DNA of 64,000 bases, taken from Trichosporon coremiiforme. Its lineage: Eukaryota; Basidiomycota; Tremellomycetes; Trichosporonales; Trichosporonaceae. A program made the translations under genes and the position numbers. Location: assembly GCA_039545355.1 (NCBI GenBank), contig BCJJ01000010.1, positions 1,414,889-1,478,888 on the forward strand. Reading direction: 5' to 3'. Every line of letters begins with the position of its first letter. Position 1 is the stretch's first letter. The notes below the pieces were generated by a model that was not told the origin of the DNA, made no database searches, and worked only from the letters and a program-made list of their open reading frames with translations. This document shows, piece after piece, positions 41,712 through 52,672 of this stretch.

Positions 41712-44418
41712 ATGAGTCGATCCAAGCAACCTCCTTTCCCAACCCAGCCTGCGCCTGCGTCCGCGGGACAGCTCGTCGTCCAGGCCTTCCAGAAACCGCC
41801 CGCCAGACGCAAGCGTACTTCAAGCGACGCCCCAACTCCCACAGCGTTCCCTTCTGATCATCACCCCTCCCCCAGTGCACAGCTTGGTGACAAGTCCACT
41901 GTCACCACGGTGCAGCCGCCGCCTTCCCTCAAGGCATCTCGCCCCCTTCCCACCCAGGCGCCGCCCCCTAAGCAGCGCCTCCGTGTCGCCCCCGTGAACC
42001 CCGAGCCATGGACGTCCAAGGACATTGTGCAGCGCATGTTTGCACGCTTCGCCGAGTCACGCAACGGCATCATCCTCGATGGCAAGGCCATCTTCACCTT
42101 CACCGAGGCGGCTGCTCCGTCGGTGTCGGGCTGGGACCCGCAGCTCTTCGCAGACTTCATCACGTACTACGCCGCCAACGCTCGCCCCCGCCGGCCAGGC
42201 AGCGAGCTCGTCGACTCCAAGGCCCTCTTTAGCTTCCAGCAAGCTGTCCGCCGCAGCTACTCACGCCGCCACACCCGCGCACTGTCCAAGGAGGCAACAA
42301 CCGCCGCCACCGTTGCGCGCCATGTCGCCGAGAAGCTGACTACTCGCCGCGAGCCCCGCCCAACCCTCACCATGGCAGGGGTGCTCTGCCTCGCGCGCGC
42401 CGTGTGGAGTCCAGAGTACCGCGCCACGTTCAGGCGCCGCCTCGATGTCGCCCTCTACATGGCCCTCGTCCTCGCCACCGGCGTACCCAGCACGACCATC
42501 TTCCCCGCAGCTATTCCCGGCAAAGGCTACGACGAGGGTCCTGTCTATGCGCTGCCTGACAAGAACGACGGCGCGCGCTGGTCCGACTTTGAAATCTGGA
42601 TGACCAGGTATGGGCCCGCCGCACAGTTCACCTGCCGCGCCGAAGGAGGGAGGAGATACACTCTCAACGACGGGAACAGCCTCGGCACGGCCGCGTCCCG
42701 CCTCATGGCCATCACCATGTGCTTCGACGAGTTGTACGGCTCAGGCTGCCACCTTGGCTACCTCCTTTCGAACGTGTTTTGGAGCGTGAATGGGCACGAC
42801 GCGCGCATTGTCGCCTTCAACCAGGAGCTGTGAGCTTGCTGAAGAACATTCTGGACATGAAGCTGACACGCAGCGCCGACAAGCACATCTTCCGCCTCGA
42901 TGGCGAGGCCGGGACGCCCATGATGCGCGAGGACATGAATTTTGAGCTGGCCCGCCTGGCTGCGGCCGCTGGTATGGAGCACGAGGTTACTTCCGGGATG
43001 TTCCGCCGCCTCGTAGCCCACAAGGTGTTCGAGCAGCGTGAGTTTGACAGTGGAACGCCGAACACTGACAGCCAGACGGCCTTGAGATCGCAAGCGCCAT
43101 TCTCAACCATAACGAGCTGATCAAGACGCAGCGCTACCTGGAGAAAAAACTGTGAGGTTTCCAGCGGATGTTTGATAGCTGACGGCAGTGGTCGTACTGT
43201 CACCGAAGCAGAGCGAGAGCTGGGCCGCGGCATGGACACGCTTCACAAAGACCTCTGGCTCACCCTCGATCATCAGCTTCGTGTCAAGACTATCCAAAAG
43301 ATCCCCGACTGTGAGCTTGTTGGGTTACGAAATGAAGCTGACGCCCAGACATCACGCCCCATGCCTGGGTCAATAATGATGAGCGCTCTCCGTCACCGCC
43401 GCTGCGAGACCTTGGCGAGACAGACCTGGTCCAGAATCCCAACTCGCTCGCTCAGCGTCCCGGTTCGCCCGACACACCCACCCCTGTCACGAGGCAAGCG
43501 CGTAACTGTCTCGTCGGAACCCCGTCTGACATGAGATCTGGCCCTGCGTCGCCGACAGATCCATTCAACAACCACCCTTCACCCGTGGACCTCGCAGCGG
43601 CCGCCGTCTCCAGCGAGCCAAAAGTGGCGGTCCACCACCAACAGCTTTTCGGCCAGACCAGTGCCATTTGTGGGCAGTACGCCCAGCAAGTCTTCGTTGG
43701 TGGCCAGACTGGTGTCTCCGCCCATGTCGCCATGTATGGCCAGTTCCCCAAGATCAGCGACATTCGCGGCTTCGCCCCCGGCGTACCTGCCATGCCCGTC
43801 GTTGCACAGTCGCAGCCCAGTTTCACGGCGTCAAGCTATCAGCCTCATGACTTCACGGACGCCTATCGCCCGCAGAACGCGCTGTGGCCTCAGCCTCAGC
43901 AGTCGCAGCCAACGGCCGCGTTCCCCCCCACGACCCAGCAGCACGCCGATTCGATGTGCTCTCCTGAATTTCACGGTCTGCCGACGCCCGACGACACACC
44001 GCCGGACGCATTCCAGACGCTGCCTGGTCTCAACTGGATCGTGCCCCAGATGAACGACGGCGCCAAGACGGCGACGGCTTTCAACCCCGGTCTCGGCCTG
44101 ATCTTCGAGTCAACTGAAGACACCGCCCCGCCCGACGCCAGGAACAAGCAGACTCGTCGCGCGGCCAAGGCGCTGCCTGCGCTACGTCCCCGCCCAGTCT
44201 CGCCTCCGATCACGACCCATGTTCCGCGCAACAACATGCCATACCAGGAGCGCGTGCTCAAGGCCGTGTCTCGCTGGATGGCGGGACCCGCGCCGTCGCT
44301 GCAGAACGGCGTCGATCTCGTGTACACCATGATCGAATCCGACAAGCACCTGCCGCGCAACGAGACGTACGATCCGAGCGCGTACGACGAGGAGGACGTG
44401 GACACGGATGAGGAGTAG
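41712..44418 (+). CDS. Tyrosine-recombinase-like protein (DUF3435/Crypton-type), probably domesticated
   Basis: Five exons: 41712-42829, 42874-43037, 43076-43151, 43189-43310, 43349-44418 (introns 44, 38, 37, 38 nt); about 849 residues. The N-terminus (~95 residues) is Pro/Ser-rich. A helical domain (~100-250) is followed by a segment resembling the fungal DUF3435 tyrosine-recombinase core: LYMALVLATGVPSTTI where active enzymes have T-G-x-R, then HIFRLDGEAGTPMMREDMNF, EVTSGMFRRLVAHKVFEQ (Arg of the second box), ILNHNELIKTQRYLEKK (His-box and Tyr candidates). The first catalytic Arg appears to be lost. The C-terminal ~400 residues are Gln/Pro-rich and disordered, ending acidic (YDEEDVDTDEE), like a transcription regulator. 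Four tiny introns and no flanking repeats suggest an old host gene. The family call rests on motif resemblance only. Confidence 0.6.
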
Positions 44419-44742
44419 CCACCACCACGCTCAGCAGCACATTCACGTACGCATTCACAACATTACACAATACAACACTCACAACACGAACGACACCAAC
44501 AAAAGCAGTCGACGACTGCCCGTATGCCATGCGCACAATACCTTCCCGCTCTGCCTTTATCGAATATATCGCAACTTCGCTGTCCATCATTCGACTTTCT
44601 GATTTCGCTCTTACATACTTCACTTCCCAGTTCGCTCCCATTTCCATTCATTAGTCTTCCGACCCCGGTCCTTGGTTCGTTTGCATATGTACATGTGATC
44701 CGACTGTATATAGCGCTATGCATGTGATTTTCTCGTGTACTT
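44419..44742. terminator. Convergent 3' region (recombinase-like gene / QNS1)
   Basis: 324 bp between two stop codons in tail-to-tail orientation, AT-rich compared with its flanks. It must contain both polyadenylation regions, possibly with overlapping 3' UTRs. Confidence 0.5.
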
Positions 44743-44832
44743 CTAATCGACGTCGTCAGGTTTCGGCTGGATCTTGCCCTGGTCAATGAGGCTCTCGTCG
44801 GGTTTCGGCTGGATCTTGCCCCGGTCAATGAG
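44743..44832 (-). repeat. In-frame 42-bp tandem duplication at the QNS1 C-terminus
   Basis: Two adjacent, nearly identical 42-bp units (differing at a few bases) encode [14 protein letters not shown] and [13 protein letters not shown] just before the stop codon. The near identity points to a recent duplication. Confidence 0.85.
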
Positions 44833-47218
44833 GCCCTGGAGGCGCTCTGCCTCGTCGTCGATGCGCTTGAACTGGTGCTCAAACCTGGAGGGGTAGAGGA
44901 ACGGGCGAAGATCGAACCGGTTGTCGTCGGGGGAGTAGCTCTCCATGTGGACGCTTGGCGTGAGGGTCGTCATCTTGTGTCGGTTGATAGCGTGCGTGAA
45001 CCAGAAGTGCTTGACCTTCTGCGCAATCTCGGCCGGGGACAGACTCGCGCCCCACTCCTGCACGAGCTTGCCAAACATGCTGAAGGGGCCGCACTTGTAA
45101 ATCTTGCGCAGCCTTCCAAAGGCGCTCAGCTCGTCGTACGTCATGCCCATCTCGACCTCGTCCGACTGCACGCCCTTGCCCTCCTGGATCGGGATGAGCT
45201 CGGCGGACGGAACGGCATCCAAGAACTCCCGGAGAACCGGCATCTCAAACGCGGTTTCGGCCCACGCAATGAAGCGCTTCAGGTCCGTCTTGCTCACGCC
45301 GCCGATAGGGTTGACATCGGCACTCGAGCAGTCGTACTTGGTCAGGTATCCGCGGAGGGACTCGTCGACGTTGGCCGAGCCGAGGACGAGGAGACCACCG
45401 ACCTTGCCTCGCGCCCACGGCAGGAGCTGCGCAAACATGTACCCGACGACCATGCGGAGACGCGCCTGAATGTTCTGCAGCGCCAGGTTCTCCGCCCCAC
45501 TGCCGCCGTGCACGGTGTACTGCGGCGTGCGGCCCGTGATCATGCGGAAAATGCCGAGCACGGCAGAGACGGCCGTGTCTATGTTCAGATCGACGTGGTA
45601 CGCGCCAATCGCATCGGCGAGCTCGCGCGCGCGTGTCCGCGTCTCGTTCGAGCTGTTCTCGGTGCCCATGTAGCACGTGTGGAAGATGCGGTTCGCAAAC
45701 TCCCTCGGGTCGGAGGGGACGTAGGTGCTGTCGGCCGGCTCGCCGGTCATGCGCCGCGCGTCAGCGATCACCTGCTGGTTGCCCTCGCGAGCGGCAGTGG
45801 CGACCAGGCGACACATGCTGTGTACGATCGTGGCGGTCGCACACGAGTCGATTCCGCCGGAGAGGGGCAGGAAGTAGCCCTGCACGCCGGAGCGGCGGAG
45901 ATAGTCCCACAGCCAACAAGCGGGCCCAAGTCTGTCGTCAGCTCTACTGTGTAAAACACTTGGCTGGGAAGCGATAGGAAGGCGTTTGCCCTTCGCGCCT
46001 TCCTTCGCTCAACAACGAACACTCACGCAATCTCCTCTTCCGGCTTGTGGTACACCATATCCGGGTCGTTCGGCTTTGTCTCCATCCACCCGAGCATCAT
46101 GCCCTTTGACGACAGGCGGACGCCACCAAGTCCGGGAACGCGCTCGTACGCCTCCTGCAGGGCGGACTGCATGCGCCTACTGCTCGTCTTGCGGTGCGCG
46201 CGCACCGTCTCAAGGTCGATAGTGGCGGTGACAACCTCGACATCGTTCAGGGAGAACTGGGAGGAACGTGCGACAATCTTGCCATTGACCGCAATCATGG
46301 CGCAGCCGTCGTAGTACAGCCGGTCGCCGTCGCAGCCCTGCTGGTTCGCATAAAGGTAAATACCACCCAGCTTCATCGTCGCCTCCTTGATGAGCTCGAC
46401 ACGGCGGTTCAGCTTGCGCAGCTCGTGGTGCGAGCCAGAGGAGTTCGTGAAGATCTCGACACCATCGAGGCCCATGCCGATGTGCGGCGAGTTCGGGGTG
46501 AAGAGCTCCTCGCACAGCTCGACGCCGACGCAGGTGTCGGCCGTCGGGACCACGGCGTCACCGAACGGAACGGTTTCCTGGCCATTGATCTCGGAGATGA
46601 TGGACGGAAGGTAGTGCACCTCCGTCTCACGGTGCTTGGCCCAGGGTGTAAAGTAGCGGAGCTCACGCTGTTGTTAGCTTTCAAGGACCAAATCGCCTTA
46701 GCTTTGAGGCCTGCGCTGCACGCTTCCCCGGTCTCACGTAGTTACCGTCGTTGGCCATCCACATCTTCGGGCGGATCAACACAATCTTGCCGTCGTGAAT
46801 GATAACACGACAGTTGTACGTCGAGTTCTTGTGGGTGATCGGCATGCCAATGTCGCACAGGATGCCCCGCGCCTCCGGGTCCTGCAGGATGCGTGCGAGC
46901 ATCTCCCATGAGTGGAGAATGATGTCGCCTGGGTGTCAGTTAGCGTATTGGTTGGTTTGTACCAAACTGCTTCGAACCTGTCTACCAGCATCTCTCCCAA
47001 GAGGGAGCCACGCTGGGAACTGCCAGACAAATACTGTACTCACCCTCATGGAAGTGATCCTGGCACCCGTAGCCGGGGACCTCGAGCTCGGGGCCAACAC
47101 GCAGCGTTGCGCCCTTGGCCTTTGCAATCTTGATCGACTCGAGGATACGCTTGCAGTTGCCCTCGAAATCGAGCGCCCACTGGTCGAGCGCGCAGGTCGC
47201 GACTGTGACCATGTGCAT
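44743..47218 (-). CDS. QNS1: Glutamine-dependent NAD+ synthetase
   Basis: Four exons: 47218-47044, 46928-46738, 46667-46027, 45931-44743 (introns 115, 70, 95 nt); about 731 residues, the usual length for the eukaryotic enzyme. The N-terminal CN-hydrolase (glutaminase) domain has its Glu in [13 protein letters not shown], Lys in [10 protein letters not shown] and nucleophile Cys in [10 protein letters not shown]. The C-terminal ATP-pyrophosphatase/synthetase domain has the P-loop [11 protein letters not shown] and [14 protein letters not shown]. The enzyme converts nicotinic acid adenine dinucleotide, ATP and glutamine to NAD+, the last step of de novo and Preiss-Handler synthesis. The last 29 residues contain a tandem duplication ([14 protein letters not shown], then [13 protein letters not shown]). 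It is divergent from prefoldin subunit 5 with 297 bp between starts. Confidence 0.95.
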
Positions 47219-47515
47219 GGTGGAAGAAGAACGAGCGAGTGGAGCGAGCAGATAAGTCAAAGTTTCTGAGTCAGACAGGCTGAGCCGTCTAGGTCGTTCA
47301 GTAGGAGCAGCTGTTCTGGGCGTTGTTCAGCTCCGGAAGTCTAGTCAGCGAGGCAAAGTCGGCGCTGGGTGGCGATATATATCCCAGCGAAGCGGTTTAT
47401 GTCATCGGTGGAGCTCGTGTGCCGTGCCACACGTCATTCTTGATACCGCTGCGCGCTCGATCGCTAGGTCATGGCTCGAAGCTGAGCTCTACGACGTTCG
47501 ACATCGACAAACACC
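47219..47515. promoter_or_regulatory. Shared divergent promoter QNS1 / prefoldin 5 with palindromic TATA
   Basis: A 297-bp head-to-head spacer. A perfect palindrome GATATATATC at 47374-47383 could act as a TATA element for either direction. It lies about 135 bp from the prefoldin ATG and about 160 bp from the QNS1 ATG. Confidence 0.55.
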
Positions 47516-48359
47516 ATGGCAGAGCAGCAGGTGCAACTTGCAGACCTTGACCCGGAGCAGCTGCAGCAGGTCAAGAAGCAGCTCGACGAGGTGAGTACTG
47601 GCGGAATCTGCGGGGGTATGCTGGTAGCTGGGGTCCCCCCCCCTTCGTCTTGGTGGAGGCACGACGCGCGCCAGCTGGACGTCTGGGTTGGCCGGGAAGA
47701 CAGACTACGCCTCGTGACGAGTTCGCTGCTCCAGCTGCTGGCATAGATCTCTATGTCTCTCTATCTCAGCTGTACTATTATGGGCGTTTCAGCTGACCTT
47801 TCAGGAGCTCGACCATCTGACCAACTCGTTCGGCCAGCTCAAGCAGGCGCAGGGCAAGTTCCGCTCGTGCGTGAACGACATCGACGCGCTCACGCCCGAC
47901 ACGCTGGACCGTGAGGTGCTCGTGCCCCTGACTTCGTCGCTGTACGTTCCCGGCAAGCTCGGCGACACGAGCCACCTCATCGTCGACGTTGGTACGGGCT
48001 ACTACGTCAAGAAGGTAAATCTGGCGCGGCGGCTCAGCATATCTCGAACTCCCTTCTCTGCGGGACTGTAAAAGGCGTGCGGGCTGCTAGACGTCTTGTG
48101 GACGTCTGTCCTCCATCTACGGTGCTAGAGAAAGGCTAAGGAGCCATACGCATAGCCACATCCCTCTCAGAACAGAGCTGACGCACAGTCCCGACCCGAG
48201 GCTGCCAAGCACTACACCGGCAAGGCCGAGTTTGTCGGAAAGAACCTCGAGACGCTGCAGAAGACGATTGAGCGGAAACAGGACAACCTCCAGAGCGTCA
48301 TCCAGGTGCTCCAGATGAAGCTGCAGCAGGCCCAGCAGCCGCAGCAGGCGGCCAAGTAA
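47516..48359 (+). CDS. GIM5: Prefoldin subunit 5 (alpha-type)
   Basis: Three exons: 47516-47590, 47805-48014, 48189-48359 (introns 214 and 174 nt); 151 residues, the normal family length. The N-terminal coiled coil begins LADLDPEQLQQVKKQLDEEL. The central beta-hairpin region contains VPLTSSLYVPGKLGDTSHLI and DVGTGYYVKK, a hallmark of prefoldin 5/alpha subunits. The C-terminal coiled coil ends in a Gln-rich tail. Prefoldin is a cytosolic hexameric chaperone that hands unfolded actin and tubulin to the chaperonin CCT. The introns are long relative to the exons; the first contains a run of nine to ten C residues. Confidence 0.94.
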
Positions 48360-48684
48360 GTTGCCCTGCGGCCCCAGGTCGAGGATCACTGTTGGCCGCT
48401 CAGCCGTGACCTAGGCGTATAAGCTGGGAGGCATCTGGCCGGCCAGTCGAGAGAGGAGCAGCATAGACGTCATGAGAAGGACACGAAGGCATATCTGATG
48501 CGACCATAATATGTATTTTCTGCATTCACCACGGAAGAGGCGCTCTCAGCGAGATATTCTAGACTTCTAGCTTTTGTTTCTATGCTTTTCGGTCATAACC
48601 CTGGGAGCCCGACTGCATAATGGTTGGTTGCGGCAGAGATGGCACTCGTGTCGAGGGCCCGACCCTCTCGCTTACTGACGCAGC
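48360..48684. terminator. Convergent 3' region (prefoldin 5 / Nudix gene)
   Basis: 325 bp between tail-to-tail stop codons; presumed polyadenylation signals of both genes. AT-richer around 48500-48600. No gene. Confidence 0.45.
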
Positions 48685-50267
48685 TCAGGCCGGGACTCCG
48701 ACACCGATGCGGCGGCGCATGTGCCACCCGAGCTGAATGTAGTTCCGCTCGTTCTCAGGCGTGACGAGTCCGTGGCGAACGAGGAAGTCAACAAGGATCA
48801 GGCCACAGTTCGGCTTGAACTCGCCGTTCGCGAGGCACTCCTTGACCTGCTCGACCGACATGAGCTGGTGGTTAGCTGAATCTTCGAGAAGTGAATAGCA
48901 CAGATACAAGCGGGTGATATGCGGATCGAGGATAGCGAAAGTGAGGGCGAGCGGAGAAGGGAAGAGGAGATAAGAGGAAGCATAGAGGGGAGGAAATGTG
49001 AGGAAGGGAACGGGAACGGGGACGGAGCCGGCATACCTCGAAGGACTCGACCTCGTCGTCGTACGGCTTGGGCAGCACGTACTCCGGCGAATCTGGAGAA
49101 GGCAGCTCGAGGTCGTACAGGTATCTGGGTGTCAGCTAGAGACGAGCCCTTGGTTAGCTAGAAGAGACACCCCTCAGCTCACTCAATCTCTAGCCGTGTC
49201 AGCTTCATCTATCCCAAGTCAGCTTACCGGGCTGGAGATATCCTCCCTTCGTGATGTAGAAGTACGTCGCTGCTCCCACGTTTCTGCTGTCAGTTACCAC
49301 TGTCACAGGATCAGCTCACTTCAGCCGCTTCGTGACAAAGTCCTCAGGAAGAGACGCCTCCTCGTCACACTCCTTCACCATCGTCTCGGCCGGCGTCAGG
49401 CCAGCGGGGATACCGCCAGCAACCGTGTTGTCGAGCATGGAGGGCCAGGTCGGCTTCGTCGGCGAGCGGCGAGGCACCCAGATCTTCATCTCCTTTCCGT
49501 GCCATTCGTAAGCTAGAGGCCGTTAGCTTGTGCACGTCCAGAAGGCAAAGCTGGGTCTCACCCGTCATGTGCACGCCGAACGTCGCGAAGCCGAAGATGG
49601 CGCACGCGGCGCGTTCGCAAGCAAATGCCGCGTTACCCCACGGCTTGTCGGCAGGCCTGAAGCCGGAGGAAGACGGGTCGCAGTAGATTGCATACCGCTC
49701 GTCGCGCCAGCCTGCTGTCAGCCACTTGCTCTTTTCCCTCGCAAATGATTGTTATTCGGCCACCGTCCCGGCGGCCGTGATCAGACACCGCTGTGGCTCG
49801 GAATCAGACTGGACCGAAGACTTGACGTTGACCCAAGCTCAAACTCGAACGCGGATGCTGGACATGTCCGCCTTCGCTCTCGCAGACTCACCGCCCAGCT
49901 CGTTCTTGAATTTGCCAGCCTTGCGCCAGGTCCAAGCCGCAGTCGCGACGGCCTGGTTCATGCTCTCTGTTCCCTGGGAGACGACGGGCTCCGTGAATGT
50001 AACGCACTTGACGTCGTTCCCCTCCGTCACAAAGTTGAACGTGCCCATCTTGCTCTCAGCCTCGAGAGCCTGCAGCTCCTCGACGACATTGGGCCGCAGA
50101 AGACCGAGCGGGGTCAGCTTCGCGTCAAAGTCCGAGGGGCAAATGTGGAACGGAACATAGACTTCGCCCGTCTCGGGGTGCTTCAGCGGGTACTCAGACG
50201 GTTGGGAAATGTAGTCCGGGAAGCTGTCTGCCGCCTTGACGAAGGGAAGCAGCGACGGGGAAGACAT
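48685..50267 (-). CDS. Nudix hydrolase with DUF4743-type N-terminus, seven exons including a 7-nt microexon
   Basis: Exons on the minus strand: 50267-49892, 49711-49562, 49512-49320, 49283-49228, 49189-49183, 49124-49037, 48864-48685; 349 residues. The N-terminal half ([15 protein letters not shown] and [11 protein letters not shown]) fits the domain found in front of the Nudix fold in the yeast YJR142W and S. pombe Tnr3 group, linked to thiamine-diphosphate metabolism. The Nudix box is [20 protein letters not shown] followed by ASL, with the catalytic E-x-x-E-E retained. The fold continues through [27 protein letters not shown] and ELMSVEQV. Exon 5 is only AGATTGA; it restores [14 protein letters not shown], which other splice choices break. 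Related enzymes hydrolyse oxidised thiamine diphosphate; the substrate here is inferred. Confidence 0.85.
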
Positions 50268-50480
50268 GGTGTGCTGGTGGAGGTTGTGATGGCAAGTGGA
50301 GGACGGAACTGACTTTGGGACCTAGCCGTTGTCCGTTCCGGTGGAGACCCCGCACGGACTGGAGCGCGTGCTTCTGTTGGGCTAGGCGGCTGGGGCGGTT
50401 GGTTGAAGGTGACTCAGCTGATACGCAATGACGTGTGAGGAGAGGTTGTCCAAAACAGGGTGCCTGCGTGGATGACGCCG

Positions 50481-50505
50481 CTGGCTGGCTGGCTGGCTGG
50501 CTGGG
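50481..50505. repeat. (ctgg)6 tetranucleotide run
   Basis: Six perfect CTGG units about 215 bp upstream of the Nudix gene start. Confidence 0.85.
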
Positions 50506-52441
50506 AGGTGGACATATGAGGGCTGTTGGCCGGCGTGCCTGGTCGATCACCCCTCCCTTCGCTCCCCCTCCGGTGCTGGCCGCTGGAGCACGGCGTGCCA
50601 GGCAGGCGTGCCTGAGCGAACGGCCCCTTCCTTCTGCTAGACCCTGGCTCCCCGATCCCCACTCGCTGGCACTGGCCCGGCTGCCCGGGAGAAGGCCCCA
50701 GGCTCCACCGATCTGACTGCCGCTCTGGCGTCGTTGGCGTCAGCGTGTGGTACCGTGCCACGGTGCCAGCGTCGTCTCAGTGACAAGAGGTGAGGGACGA
50801 GGGGAGGAATCGGGCCAACCCTGAGCCTGACTGTCTCTCATGCACACACTGCGTCGTGCGTCGGTGACCGACAGAAGCAAAGCTAGCAAATGTTACTGGA
50901 TAAGGATAATCTGCAAAGCGCACAGACCTCCGCTTACCTCTTGGTCTTGCTGACACGCTGCGCCGCATGATCTCTGGTGTCTGGCAATCGGGCACGGGCG
51001 CGCCACGCACGACTCCACCAGCTTTGCCACCCAGCGTGCCCGATCCGAATGGACTGGGACTGCGCACGCCAGGCCGCGTGCCTCGCCCTAGCGGGCACAG
51101 CAACAAGCGAACTGTCATGCAGCCTGCAGCATGCAGCCAGGAGGAGCGCGAGGCACTGACATCGTCGGTGCCTTTCCCTGCACCATGCACTTGCGACGCT
51201 GCCGTTGTACTCGGGCGAGTGCAACCTTGCGATCTGACGCAGGTCACTAGCCTCGGAGAATTACACGCCCGTTCGTCGTCGTGGGGCTACAAGTTGGGCT
51301 CCCGTCGACGATGTGAATCGTGATGGCCGCTGGATCGCTGGATGCACGTCGCCACTGTCAGTTGGATGCACAGAATGGATGGTCTGATGGATCCACCCAT
51401 GCATGCCGTAATTCAACACAGCGCGTACCTCAGACTCTGCCGAGCTTCGTCGGTCGCCTAAGACAATAGCTGCTAGCAGCCAGTAGGCATCGGAAGAACC
51501 GCGCTAGATTCACGGCAGTTAGTGACCTCTCTCTCTGCCCCTGGCTCTCGGCTCCTCGCCCAAGGACCAGCGGCATGAGTCATTGTTTGGGATTCCATCA
51601 ATTCGACCCGTACCTTCCAGCCCTGCCTTCCAGCTCCCTTCCAGCCCTTACCGTGGTGCATTGCTCGATCTCCACCGTTCCGCAAAGGGAACGTTGATGT
51701 GCTGGTGGGGATGACGGGGCCTGGGGACAGGGCCTTGCATCTCGTGCGCTGCGTCGCCGGCGGCGAATCGACTCCTTGCGGCCCGCAACCGTTCCCCGCC
51801 CTGTCCTGCATCGTGCGCCTGCGGGCATCGAGACGATGGATTGTTTGCATATTGAGGATCCGAGGGATCCGAGGCAGGCCAGATCGCGCAGTGGGTCCGC
51901 CATGCCGCCATCCTGAGCAGTCATGTGTCGTGCACCCCACCACTCGCCCCAGGCTCACTTTTGTCATTTGGCAAGGGAAGGGGCAGGGCCGTGCGCCAAC
52001 TTGCAAGCCATGACGCACTCCGTTGCAGTCAGCAAACGTCTGGCACCTGGGCGCGCGCACGCCTGCCAGCTGGTAGCTGGTGAGCATCGCTGTCGCACGC
52101 CGGCTAAAGCTCGGAAGCGCAGTGGCACAGGTGGCGCACTGGCTTCCGGGGCATGGCGCAGTCGTGCGAGTGCTCTTAGTTCTGTGCGTGGCATGCGGGC
52201 AGAGTCAACAGTGTGAGCAGCTCGTTGCGGCGTCGTACGCAGCAAGGAGAATCGTAGGAGCCAAGAGATCGCACAACAGCAAAGAATGCATGTCCCATCT
52301 GCGGCTAAGTCTGTGGGCACGCTCCAGAATTGATAACAGCCGAACCTCGCCCGGCTGCGCCAGCGTCAGAAGATACAGCGGCAGCAGCACAGCGGCGGGG
52401 GCACCGTTGGCGGGCAGGGGGAAGTCACACGGCTTGCACGA

Positions 52442-52480
52442 CTGGAGCGCTGGAGCGCTGGAGCGCTGGAGCGCTGGAGG
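52442..52480. repeat. 8-bp minisatellite (ctggagcg)4-5
   Basis: Four and a half perfect copies of CTGGAGCG in the long spacer upstream of SSN6. The AGCGCT junctions are palindromic. Confidence 0.85.
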
Positions 52481-52629
52481 CTGCCCCAGGCCCACGCCCC
52501 CGCGACGCCTGGAAGCGAAGTACCGCGGAAGCCTGGTGGGAGACGCCATGTGATGTGAGGGGCTATGGAGTGGAACGGTTGGCTGGCATGGCTGGCTCGG
52601 CAGCTGCGGGCCGGAGTTCCCCACCTTGC

Positions 52630-52672
52630 TCACTGGCTGGATGGGCTGGATGGGCTGGACTGGCTGGACTGG
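52630..52672. repeat. Degenerate (ggctggatg/ggctggact)n repeat
   Basis: A 9-10-bp periodic run of GGCTGGATG followed by GGCTGGACT units. Non-coding. Confidence 0.75.

Noticed and set aside
41712..44418. Intact, active Crypton or Starship element
   Set aside because: No flanking direct repeats or cargo boundaries were seen, the first catalytic Arg seems replaced, and the gene has four small introns; it looks like a resident host gene.
44875..45954. 359-codon open frame on the plus strand
   Set aside because: Antisense to the synthetase domain of QNS1, which is unambiguous.
50967..51323. 118-residue frame upstream of SSN6
   Set aside because: Composition is not protein-like, an overlapping antisense frame of similar length exists, and there is no splice or family evidence.
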